Shown here piece after piece: positions 53,459-64,000 of a DNA stretch of 64,000 nucleotides; position 1 is the first letter of the stretch; each line of letters starts with the position of its first letter. A model generated the notes under the pieces. It was not told where the DNA came from. It saw nothing but the letters and a program-made list of their open reading frames with translations, and searched no databases. The translations under genes and the position numbers were made by a program. This DNA comes from Hemerocallis citrina (Eukaryota > Streptophyta > Magnoliopsida > Asparagales > Asphodelaceae): the NCBI GenBank assembly GCA_017893485.1, contig CM030365.1:47923712-47987711 (forward strand), written 5' to 3'.

Positions 53459-53776
53459 TGTAATCCCCCTAAATTTCTTACAATGAATATACATATACAT
53501 TGTTATTTTTTTCATACACTACACTATTATTTTAGTATTGTTATCTTATTTTAAAAACCTAATATGTTTTCTTTTGAAAGCCCAACACTTCCTTTCTTAA
53601 GGCCTAATATAGTTAAAGTGAAAATTAAATAAAGCTTGAGGGGTTATGTGCAAAAAGTGAAGACACCTAAGCCATTCTACACCCTTCCACACCTCTCTCT
53701 CTCTTTCTCCTTACTGTCGGCAGCAGACAACAACAGTTGTAGCCTTTCTTTTCCCTTTTCTCTATATATATGAATG
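53459..53776 (+). other. Possible LTR start and promoter
   Basis: TGTAATCCCCCTAAATTTC at 53459 resembles an LTR start and CTCTATATATATGAATGC at 53759 a TATA box. No partner LTR was seen. Confidence 0.3.
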
Positions 53777-54125
53777 CTCTTTACTACTACACTATCACTA
53801 CCTTACTACTACTACTACTTACTACAACTCCTACTACTACTTTACTGCACTACTACTGCTACTATACTGCTGCTCCTACTACTACTATATATTACTACTA
53901 CTTAACTACTTCCAACAGCTACTACTACCTACTACTTATTTAACAACTACTACTTCTACTACCACTACTACTGATTTGTACTGCTGCCATTGCTGATTTC
54001 TGCTAGTGTTACTGCTGCAGTACTACTACTGCACTACTTCTACTGCTTGCTACAACTACTATTACTACCTACTACTTCACTACTACCCACTACTCCTACT
54101 ACTATTACTATACCACTCTACTACT
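53777..54125. repeat. (TAC)n microsatellite
   Basis: Long interrupted array of CTA/TAC trinucleotides. Confidence 0.9.
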
Positions 54126-54830
54126 ACTGTTGGAGAAGGAGGAATCAAGGGAAGCAAGGAGAAGGCAATTGAAGCTTGCAAACAAATCAAAGTGGGTATT
54201 CTTCATACCTCATGTACTTTATTATTTATATTTAAATGATTGTGTAGTAGTTTATTTGTAGTAAAAAGAAAATTGTTGATAATAGATTGCTTTGGTAGAT
54301 GGTATAGATTGCTTGATGAATTAAAATTGATAGCTTGAATTGTTATCAGTTGTAATCATTAATAGTAGTGATTGAAAAGTATTAAAGTGCTAGTGGTTAT
54401 TGTAGTAATTGATAATACATTAAATACAAATGGTTATGTATGCATGCTTGTGTGCATGGTTGAAATGGCCGGATTATGGAAACAAAGGAAACGAAAAAGG
54501 AACAAAGTAGAGAAGACAGGAAAGGTATGTTTGTGTAGATAATTACACAATTTTGAAATTGAGTAAATGAGTATTTGGTTGTTTCATGAATACAAGTTCA
54601 CACTTGTGCTTGCCTAAACATAATATAGAAAAGTAGTTGAGAAATATGTATGAAAGATATTCATACAATGAAGAAAGACTTTGTAGTACATATAGGTTTG
54701 TTGTCATAAACAGTAGTGTTGTACTTGTGGGTTGTGCAAGTTTGTTTTTGTCCAAAAGAAATGATTGGTAAGGACAGACACTAGTTGGGCGTGTACTACT
54801 CACCTGTCAAGGGGACACTAGTTGGGCGTC
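54126..54830. other. Unassigned DNA
   Basis: A duplicated phrase GACACTAGTTGGGCGT is at 54778 and 54813. No gene was seen. Confidence 0.4.
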
Positions 54831-54834
54831 TATT

Positions 54835-55712
54835 ATGTATTCCTATTATATATTATTATATATATTATTATATAATTTATTATTATTGTAATAAATTGTT
54901 TAATATATAATTATAATAGATTATTTTTACATATATATTATTATAATTATTATATGTTATTATATATATGTATATAATTAAATATGTTTATTATAATAAA
55001 TTATTTTATATTATTATATAATATACAATTATTATAATATATTATTATTTTATATATACTATTTTATATATACTATTATTATATTATATTATTATTATAT
55101 ATATTATTATTTTATATATACTATTTTATATATACTATTTTCATATACTATTTTATATATACTATTATTATATTATATTATTATTATATATACTATTATT
55201 ATATTATATTATATTATTATTTTATATATAACTATTTTATATAACTATTAATATTATTTCATATATACTATTTTATATATACTAGTATAATAATCTATTA
55301 TTATTATTACATATTACTATTATATATTATTATATAATTTATTATTATTATAATAAATTGTTTAATATAAATATATTATTATTACATATATATTATTATA
55401 ATTATTATATATTATTATATATATGTATATTATTAAATATGTTTATTATAATAAAATATTTTATATTATTATATATCAGTATGTATGTATATGTATACAG
55501 CATGTATGTATCAGAGTATATATACTGTATACAGTATATAGATACAACCAAACTTATACATACATAATACTCTCATTTTCAAAAAATTGTTTTCATAAAA
55601 AATTATTACCAAACAGCTTTTACACTCTGATTTTCAGAAAACTGTTTTAAGAAAACACTTTTAAGAAAACTGTTTTCAGAAAACTGTTTTCAAAACAACA
55701 AACCAAACGCAA
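54835..55712. mobile_element. Second copy of the Harbinger-like element (left end missing)
   Basis: The AT-repeat core and the block ATATATCAGTATGTATGTATATGTATACA... are nearly identical to 27100-27410. The right end reads AACCAAACGCA at 55701-55712, matching the other copy's terminus. No left inverted repeat was found, and an internal block is tandemly multiplied. Confidence 0.75.
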
Positions 55713-57260
55713 GGTGTTTATGAGGTAGGGTTGGTTAATTACGTGATATTTATTATTGGGTTTGTTTTGAGTTATTTATTATTTGCGGGTTTAATTATTT
55801 GTGGCTTTATTAATTAAGATTTTAGGTTTGAGTAATAAAATATCCAAGCTTGAATTTGCTTTTAAGATTCTTATAAGCACTGTTTATAATAGGCAGTACT
55901 TTTTTAGCATTAAAATTTGAATTAATTAAAGCATATCTTATACTCTTCTCTTCTAAGTACAAAATTTAGCTATTTTAACTTATGACTATACTTTTTCTTC
56001 ATTAATTAGGGATTTCTGTATTTTTGTATTATGAAGAGTACAAAAAGTATACTAAGTAATTCAAAAAAAATTATGTCAAACCGAGTATCTGAAACAAAAC
56101 CCCGGCATATATTAGTTGTAATTTTGAATTAGTAGTTTAGTTTTGTTAGAATACATAAAATTTGGTAAGTGTAAAGTTAGACGAGAATTTATCGCTTAGA
56201 TAAGAGCTTCATTTCTTCTATAACTTAGGACTGCATGAAAATACATGTCAAATATACACATTTGCACTCTAGATTGCTCCATTTTCCTTTTTAGAAACAT
56301 GCAATAAGAAGTTCAAAAAACAAACACAAAAAAGTAGTACTTTACATGGAATAGAAAACTTCTTTAAAAAAGGTCCATTTTCATTTTTGTATGCATTTTA
56401 TTCAAAATTCTGCAGTAGGTTGAGCTGGATTTCTGAACTAACTCACATGGAACATGAATGATAAAAACAATTGTACAATTTTTTCTATATTTACCAGCTT
56501 TGTTGCTGGATTGTCCTTGAGCTAATCCTAATACAAAGGGATGCTTTTTGTTGTGGCTTTATTGTTTTCTTTGATGAACTTCCTCTTATCATTAAAGAGA
56601 TCGCATGTCTTCTTTTGGGTAATCCGTCCTAATCCTTTGTCGTTTAAGTTAATTAGGTAATTGGTTGTTAGCTAAAGAGAATGAACACTTTCACAACAAC
56701 TGCTTTTTTTGTTGTGGCCTTTATTGAGATAGTATGTCGTTCTCAATGTAATACATTTGTTTCTTTGCCTTTTGTTGTTTAGCCTAATTACACTGGGTAA
56801 TTTAGTTGGTGCATGGCTTCGTAACTCATAAGTATATACTATACTGATTATGGGTTTTCAATATAACAACTTTTCCTTTTTGCACCGTAACAAAATTCAA
56901 TAAAATGGCTATCACATATGTAGTACTATATTGAACACAAGAAGTTGAATCACAGGGAGAAAAGTGAGGAATAAAGATTACAAGACCATTGAATGATCTT
57001 CTTTAATAGTAAAGATGCAAGTAGTCTAGGTTTGATTAGCCAAAAGAAAGTAATCTAGGTTTTGGATTTGAAATCATTTGAGACATCTAATCATATACGT
57101 CCAAAAATACTTCAGGGTTAAATTAACTAGTATATATACATTAACTTAATAGAGATAATCGCATTTCTAAGTTGAGGAAATTGATAACCTAAATTGCTTT
57201 GATGTTAGTTAGGGACTGAAAGAACTGAAACGGACTAGGTTAAAACTAGGCTAATTATAA
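55713..57260. other. AT-rich DNA without recognisable gene
   Basis: No supported feature. Two paragraphs share GTTGTGGC(C)TTTATTG (about 56550 and 56715), perhaps a short duplication. Confidence 0.45.
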
Positions 57261-57267
57261 TGAACTT

Positions 57268-57545
57268 GTTACCAAAATGACCCACTTTCTGAAAGTATAC
57301 ACCAAACTGACCCACTTTCGAAAGTGTTTACCAAAACGATACACTCGCTTTTTAAAAAAGCGAGTTTGGCTAAAAACATGTCACTTTTTCAAAAAACGAG
57401 TCTAGGATTTCGAAAATAAAAGTGATGAGGTTTCAACCACACTCGCTTTTTCAGAAAGCAAGTGAGGTAGTTTGGGAATTTAAAAAAAATATAGGGTAGT
57501 TTGGAAAAAAACTTTCAAAAAGTGGGACAGTTTGGAAAAAAATTC
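57268..57545. repeat. Fold-back repeat with CTCGCTTTTT hairpins
   Basis: The outer arm ACCAAAATGACCCACTTTCTGAAAG is mirrored by CTTTCAAAAAGTGGGACAGTTTGG; inside are CTCGCTTTTTAAAAAAGCGAG and a second CTCGCTTTTTC arm. Related words occur inside the Helitron unit at 46570-46735. Probably a MITE; ends not defined. Confidence 0.55.
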
Positions 57546-57774
57546 CTTTCTTACATGTAGCAGCTTCAAAAATGTTAAGATTTTCCTTTTTTCTGTTGAA
57601 GTCAATTCCTAACGATTGACCCAAAACTCAATTTTCTTAGGCTTTGAGTTTAAGCTATGCATATTTCTTACCTATAGATTGAAAGTTTGTGCTTTTAAGT
57701 GACTTACCAACTACATCACTCCACACTCTCATGTTCGATTTTTCTCATGTGAAGAAAAAAGTATGTGTTTGGGG

Positions 57775-58611
57775 TAAGGCTGTCAACGGGTCGGGCTAGG
57801 GCCGGACATACTCAAATCCGAGCCCGAGCCCGAATTTTTTTCTAAGGCCCATACCCGGCCCGATTTTCAATCGGACTGTTAAAATGAGGCCCAAGCCCGG
57901 GCCCCAATAAAACTAAAAAACCTGAGCCCGGCCCGATTTTGTCACTTTAAAACCAAACATGCATGTAATTAATTATTTTTCGAACATTAAGTTTAGAAAT
58001 TAAACCAATCTGCTTTTAATTTGGGGAATTGAACTGTGCTTTTAATTTGGGGAATTGAACTGTGCTTTTAATTTGGGGAATTGAACTGTGTTTAGAAATT
58101 AAACGGTGTAATTAATTAGTTTTGAGACTAACTAAGTCAATTGAGGAGTGGGTTTCTTGGGAATCGAAGGCTCCATTTGCTTTTAATTTTTTTTGTTTTG
58201 GGAAAGAAAAATATATGTAGAAAGAGGAAGAGAGAGGAGCACTGCTTCTTATTTTTTGGGAAAGGGAAAAGACAGAAGGAAGGAGAGAGAGAGATGGAGG
58301 TTGATTTTAAGAAGTATTGATAGTGTTGTGTTTTTTATTTTTTATTTTGGGGAATTGAACTGTTGATTTCGTATGTCAAATCCTAGCCATTGATTGTGGT
58401 TATGAGGAGTGGGGGTGATTTCACTGATTTATTAAATCCGGGTTGGGTTCGGATCGGACCTATACAAGCCCGAACCCGGCCCGAAAATTAATTTGGGCTC
58501 CATTATTGAGCCCGGGTCCGAAAATTTTCAACAAATTTAGGCCCCTATTCTACTAAAATCGAGTCGGATCTAATCGGGCTCGGGTCGGATTCGGATCAAT
58601 TGCCAGCCTTA
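57775..58611. mobile_element. hAT element, TSD GTTTGGGG
   Basis: Starts TAAGGCTGTCAA and ends TTGCCAGCCTTA, flanked by GTTTGGGG at 57767-57774 and 58612-58619. Subterminal arrays contain GGGCCCGAGCCCG-type words. Inside, a 26-bp unit (TTTTAATTTGGGGAATTGAACTGTGC) is repeated three times at 58013-58090. No transposase. Confidence 0.92.
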
Positions 58612-58956
58612 GTTTGGGGACTCCTTCAGGTGATGATGATGACTCGCATGTGGTTCTGCGCGTAAGACTTCAATTAATGTATGATAGATCCCATGCTCTT
58701 TTTTTCATCAGCATTACAAAAATAGTTTTGGCTTGAAGAGAAATAGGGGATTGTCAAAATATAAAAGGAATTGTTAATATTGAGAGTCCAACATGCATGA
58801 TATCTTCTTGTAGGCCGGGAAAGGTGAAAGGTGAAAAGTGATATTGATGTTGTGGAGTGTGCCATGGTTAATCCTGACAACATAATCACAGTTTAGTAAG
58901 ATTTTGAGCAAGGCCTCTTTTCTCCGATGAACGTGTCTGCAAGACTGCAACTTTGC

Positions 58957-59499
58957 CTCGGTTCGCCACGAAATAAAAGATGCTTGGTACATAATCATTG
59001 CGGCAACTACTTGGGTATTATGGCTAGACAGAAATAATTTTTATTTTCGTGTTTCATGTAATAATATTTCTGGTAATCTTACTCATATCATGCATCTTAT
59101 TTGCTTTTGGGCCACAGCTGCTGCTACAGGAGCAAGAGAGTGGATTGCTAGAGTTTTCCAGGTGGAGGAATTCGATGACGAAGAGGTCGAGTTTGGACCG
59201 ACGCTGGACTGAGGAGTAGGCCCCCCGGATACTCACAGGGCACAAGACACATTTGGGAAGCCCACTGTCTGCAGCTAGCTATATTTTGTATTTGGTTTAG
59301 GCTATTATTCCTTGGGTTGGAGTTTGTACTTTTGGTTGAACCCACCCCAGGGTATTGTTGGGAGATTATGTTCTACTTTCTGAACTGTTACTTTTTGTAT
59401 TTCTCTTCCGGTACGCCGGAGTTGTTTTATTAACTTCTTATTAATGAAACAGGGTGGCGTTATTCCACCTATTCCCTAAAAAAAAAAAAAAAAAAAAAA
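58957..59499 (+). mobile_element. 5'-truncated L1-like LINE with poly(A)
   Basis: The 3' end of a plant LINE. 58964-59212 is open and ends TGA, encoding a tail with TTWVLWLDRNNFYFR, typical of the region after the zf-RVT domain in plant L1 ORF2. A 3' UTR follows with a CTTCCGGTACGCCGGAG hairpin and a 22-base A-run (59478-59499). A 12-bp duplication CTGCAACTTYGC flanks it (58945-58956, 59502-59513; one mismatch). Truncation left only about 540 bp. Confidence 0.85.
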
Positions 59500-59513
59500 G
59501 CCTGCAACTTCGC

Positions 59514-61330
59514 TGAGTTCATAATAAATTGACTGTTGAAAGCTGATTCCTTTATAATCACGAGAGACGGGAGAGAAAATTGTGGACCCATTTATGACTA
59601 TTGTGTAAGCAACTTGAATATAAAAGAGAGGATGAGTTTTTTGCAACTCATATATGTACCAGTTATAAAAACTTCGTGGACACTTCCAAACAATAAACTA
59701 ATAAAGAGTTGTATAGATTGTTCTAGCGGCAATATAATGAATTAATCTAGATGGCCTTAGCTTTGTGTGTGTTTTTTTGTTCCTGTCAATTCTGTGACAA
59801 CTCATTAGCAGAGGGTATAAGATTTATTTGCTAAATGATTGTTAGTGTGGTAAGAGAATGAACTCATTAGCAACAAAAGAAGAAGAATTAAGTCGTAAAT
59901 GATTTTTCTCCGGGTCATCTAACTAACCGTCGTGGAAATTTTAGACATCAATTTATCTTCAAAAATAATTTTTGTTGTTGACATGCAATTTCAGTTGGAT
60001 AAAATCATTTCCTTTGTCAAAAAAGAAATAAAAATATCATTTCGATTTTAAGTAATAACTAATAACGTAATTGAAGTTTTTTCAATTTTTGATTAAATTT
60101 TGTGCTCAGTAATAACTAATTGTGGGACAAACAATGAGTTGATACATCTCTTTGGTGGGGATGACTGCCTGTCAAGAATATTGTGCAAATAAAATGGCAA
60201 ACAGACCATTTATCTTAATTTCTCAAAGTACATAAATATTTTTTGTTAATCTTCAAAGTATACAAATGATTACTTTTATAGTGTCTTTTGTTGTTATATT
60301 TGGTAACCTTTTAAGTCACTTCTGAGATCTTTAAAAAATCATACCTTCTTTTTACATGTGCAGTAAAGGTCTATAGAAGAGTGTGAACCGAGTGCTCTTG
60401 CTCAACAGCTGAAGTTCTTCTGAAATACCACTGCATATCACAATGTACTATGTGTTGCTACTTTTTTCGGTTTGGGAGCAATCAGATAATGAGTGCTGAT
60501 TTTTAGAGAAAAACTATATCTAACCGTCTATCTTGGCTAGAAAATATTATTAAGAACTCCATGTTATTGGATCTGAACTGTTGAGAGCGTCTGGATCTGG
60601 AATGGACAGCTGAGATATCACCAATGAACCTGCACAAAGTCTAAATATCAGGGTTGACCCAGTGATAGACCCGCTCTCATATTAGTAACTTTTTTGTGGC
60701 AAAAAATTGATTGCCTGGCTACAAAAGATGTGGAGAGTATTTATAAGTATAGGGGTTCGTTACAAAAAAATATCTTAAAAGAGCAATTTTTGTTTTTAAA
60801 GCCCAGATTTCCTTTGTTAGGAGATAAAGTTAGTTAATAACTCAATTCTAAATAGAGAATTTGATTAACAACTTTTAATTAGCTGAAACTCTCATTGGGC
60901 TATAAATTAGTTGTAATTGTAGGCCTGGTTGAGTTAATTGGCCTTAAAACGGCTCATGTTGTTCATGTCGGCCTGTAGCTATTGAATTTACCATTCTGCC
61001 CTTAGGAGCTTCAAGATTCATGCTGGAATCATGATGGGAGCTTTGTTTGGAGCATTTAGGGGCACTAACGGTGTTCCTGATTTTTTTTTGGATTTTTCCC
61101 AATTTTCCCAATTTTTAGTTATTTTTGGAATTTTTAAATCAATTTATCAAATTTTATAATTAATTTTTGGATTTCTAATTAACTTGTCTAAATTCATAAT
61201 TATTTTTTTTGGAATTGTTAATATATTTTCAAAATTATAACTATTTGTTATAATTTTTAATTAACTTTTCAAAATTTTAATTATTTTTCGTAATTTTTTA
61301 TTTTTCCTAATTTTTAATTAATTTAATTTA
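59514..61330. other. AT-rich DNA without recognisable gene
   Basis: No supported coding sequence; very AT-rich AATTTTT repeats at 61080-61365. Confidence 0.45.
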
Positions 61331-61429
61331 ATTTAATTAATAATTTTTAAAATAAAATTTTAATCAAAATCCAACATGGCGTGAATTTCAGGGAGTTCCA
61401 ACGGCCAAATTGGTCCCAGCGTGCAAGCA

Positions 61430-61690
61430 GCTCGGATGACGAATTTCCCGAGTTGCTCGCTAGCTCGGTGTGCCATCAAACTATTGCTGACGTCATATGT
61501 AACGTCAGCTAGCCTGTCATTAGCGAGAATGTGCAAGCAGTTCGGATGACGAATTTTCTGAGCTGCTTGTTGCTCAGCACGCCTCCGAGCTACTACTGAC
61601 ATCATATGTGACGTTAGCTAGCCTGTCGGGTAGTGAGAATGTTAATTCTAAAGAAGTTTTTTGTGACGTCAGCTAGCATGTCGGGTAGCT
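61430..61690. repeat. Repeated GACGTCAGCTAGC units
   Basis: TGACGT(C/T)AGCTAGC(C/A)TGTC occurs three or four times (about 61500, 61610, 61660), and GCAAGCAG(C/T)TCGGATGACGAATTT twice (61423, 61530), so a short region was duplicated in tandem. Confidence 0.7.
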
Positions 61691-61809
61691 AGCCTGCCTT
61701 CTTCTGCCTGCACGTCTGGCCGATGCGACAGCGGTTCTCCGTCTAAAGAAGTCCATCAAGTTTCTTCTGAATCCACATCCTGGGAAGAAGTTCAGGAGGT
61801 TTACAAGGT

Positions 61810-63900
61810 CGACCCTATCCGGAGTTGAAGATCCTTTGTGGTGGAATCGAGTGATTCAGATGAAGAGGTCGAAAAGATGGAGGTGGTCGGTGAAGGTGAA
61901 CCAGTGGATGTGGACGAGGGTGAGGAAAAGGAGATGGAGGAAGTGGAGCTAAATTTTGCGACTGATGGGGGAGCCGTGTGTGAAGGCGATAACGAAGTAG
62001 TAGACCAGGGGGAAGAGGACGAGGGCGGAGCTAATGAGGTCGACTCGCCCGAGGGGACTACGCATTTGAAACGGTTGGCATCGACCTTCACCCCGAGGCC
62101 CCCTTGTATTTAGGGGGTGGAGGCTGAAGTGGACTCTTCATGTCAGCCCTAGATCGTCCATTGAATTTCAACCGAAGGGTAGGCTCGACGTCCCCTATCT
62201 TCAGCAGCCAGCTTCGATCAGAACGTACCCGGATGACCTTAAGGATTTGGTTCCTTACGGGGTGCAACCCTCCTCGCCGAGCCGTTAGAGGATCAAGGCA
62301 AACGACTTCCAGAGTGTGCTGACAAGCACCGACCTTCCATTGATACGGGCGAGCTATTTCATTCCCCTGGACTATGAGTTGATGGTGACGAACCTGGGGC
62401 TTCGACCAATGGATAACATGGCTCCTTGGTTCTGTATGTTTCCGCTCGACCCCTTTTGCTCGGGGTAAGGTTGCCTATACACCTATTTGTTGAGGAGGTG
62501 TTAACTTGGGCAGGGCTGAGTCCGATGCAGTGCGGCCCGAACAAGTGGAAGCAAATCATGTGCTTCATGCTGCTCTGCGGAGAGAGGGGGGTTCCCTTGA
62601 AGTTGAAGTATTTCGTGCATGTTGAGGGATCCAGTCGGCAGGGACGTATGAGGGGGTCTATTATATCTCCCCTCGCCCTATAGGCAGGTTGTCCATGGCC
62701 ACCCGGGCTCCATCAAGAATGGAAAAAAGAAGTATTTCATCGTTCGGAACCAGGTACCTAGGGAGATTCCGATGAACTAGTCCTTCTACAAACCTAACTA
62801 CAAAGCCCTGATGGAGAAGGACTTTATGAAGGATATGTGGAACAGATTGTTGCCAAACGGAGCATCCCCTGGGCGGATGTGATAGAGAGGCACTTAGCAA
62901 GGACTGAACTGAGCCCCATCGACCTATGTATGTTTTTCGTTTCCTTTTCCGTCTATCTTTTTTCCTTCATTCTCACAATCCGTGTTTTCTTTTGCAGCTA
63001 TGGACGATGCAGAGATCAAAGCGAAGATGATCTTCTTGGCCAAAAAGAAGGCAGCCGAGCAGAAAAAGTTAAAGAAGAGATCCGCCACTGCCACATCCGA
63101 GGGGCTTTCGAGGCAAAGTCCAAAAAGTCGAAGGCTTCGGTGGTTTCGGGAGTCTCTGGCTCGGCCAAGGCAGTGTCGAGCCCCGACAACCGTAAGATTG
63201 CCGAGGTGGTGAAGTATGGTCTCCCGCCCGTCCTTGTCGAGACCAGGGAGATTGTTGAGGAGGCGGGGCTGGTGCTATGGGCCCCCAATTAGTCCGTGCT
63301 GGTGGCGGACTCTCTAACGGAGGGTCTGGTGGTGATCGAGGTGGTGGAGAACCTGGCACCCCTAAGGATAGGGAGAGCCTCGCGACCAAGACCCTCGAGT
63401 CATGCTTCATGAAGTGGGCTCAAGCCGACATGGTGGTAAGTGTTCTCTAAGCTTCTCTTTTTGATCTTTTCATGTCCTTAAAAGATTCTAAGTCTTTGCT
63501 TTTCATTCACAGGCGACTCTGCTAGGGGCAGAGCTGAGGAGGCGTTACACCTATGAGCTCCTGTAGGCGTTACACCTGTGAGCACCTTTAGGCTGAGCAA
63601 AATCTAAATGGTACGAGAGGGAGGTGGAGGAGTAGAAGCTGCTTGTCCAAGCTACGGAAGCTCGTGAGCGGGCCTTGAAGGCAGAGCTGGCCACCCTCGT
63701 CGAGGATCGAGCTCGACTGGAGAAGGAGAAGCCCCTCCTACAGGATAACGAAAAGAAGCTGTAAGCTGCAAAGCTGGGCTCCATCGACAGGTTATCTTCT
63801 CCCAGGATCAAGGGTACGACCGGGCCCTCGAGCACACGCTGCGAAAGTACCCCCATATTGAGTTTGAGTGTTTCCACTTCTACGTGAAGTTTCCTGAGTT
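61810..63900 (+). pseudogene. 'Putative gypsy type transposon' gag-like gene, broken, with introns
   Basis: 61838-62113 encodes a very acidic stretch (Glu/Asp/Val repeats) ending TAG. After frame changes, 62330-62680 gives the recognisable block: SYFIPLDYELMVTNLGLRP, FVEEVLTWAGLSPMQ..PNKWKQIMCF, like the conserved domain of plant putative gypsy-type transposon proteins (Transposase_28 type). Two canonical small introns follow: 62928-62997 (GTATGT..TGCAG) and 63436-63512 (GTAAGT..CACAG). Between them lies a basic Lys-rich exon from ATGGACGATGCAG (63000). Later sequence is Glu/Lys-rich, coiled-coil-like, with stops. At least two frameshifts and several stops: inactive. Continues past the right edge. 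Confidence 0.65.
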
Positions 63901-64000
63901 CTCACTCACTCCAGGGGGAGGTGGTGACGAGGGGGATGATCGGTCACCTGCCATTGAGGACGAGCTGAACCTGGATGCTCCTAGGGTTAACGCTGCGGGA

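Overview
This is a stretch of eudicot-like nuclear DNA: AT-rich, with spliced GT-AG introns, plant transposon families throughout, and one recognisable host gene. No bacterial or organellar features are seen. The species cannot be named from the sequence. Most of the window is transposable element; by eye well over three quarters is repeat, repeat-derived or unassigned non-coding DNA.

Layout. 1-5820 (minus strand) is a long, unusually well-preserved endogenous pararetrovirus of the badnavirus/tungrovirus type. It has a tRNA-Met primer-binding site, three overlapping ORFs, and an ORF3 polyprotein broken in the window by only two in-frame stop codons. It abuts about 1 kb of (TA)n with small fold-back elements (6.0-7.03 kb). 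7.8-8.7 kb is a hAT element with a perfect 8-bp target-site duplication (TSD). 8.7-13.3 kb is probably LTR-derived non-coding DNA holding a complete miniature LTR retrotransposon (10918-12328, TSD AGCTA). 13.7-14.3 kb carries tandem Helitron-like 3' ends. 14657-23834 is one LTR split by an 8.8-kb LARD-like element (15020-23783, TSD AGTGG) with very long LTRs and no coding capacity. 25.7-27.9 kb is a hAT element holding a PIF/Harbinger-like insertion.

The host gene is DEG5, the thylakoid-lumen Do-like serine protease without a PDZ domain, at 28231-47205 (+). Its eight exons can be placed to the base. Intron 5 has grown to 16.2 kb and holds a 3.4-kb solo LTR, a gypsy gag/protease remnant fused directly to a copia pol remnant, a nested miniature LTR element and several MITEs. 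Introns 6 and 7 carry a Stowaway MITE and a pair of Helitrons. Exons 7 and 8 each contain one extra base in a homopolymer. Read literally, the enzyme is cut off just after its catalytic serine.

Downstream are a direct duplication at 48.2-50.0 kb, only one copy of which carries a Mutator-like MITE; a decayed gypsy gag region with a hAT insertion (51.3-53.4 kb); a second Harbinger-like copy (54.8-55.7 kb); another hAT with perfect TSD (57775-58611); a 5'-truncated L1-like LINE with poly(A) and TSD (58957-59499); and, at the right edge, an intron-containing gag-like 'putative gypsy type transposon' region (61.8-64 kb).

No gene cluster or multi-gene pathway is present, and I found no convincing new biological system. 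The most informative points are the near-intact viral insertion, the DEG5 gene with its two homopolymer lesions, and the nested insertions with readable TSDs that give relative ages.
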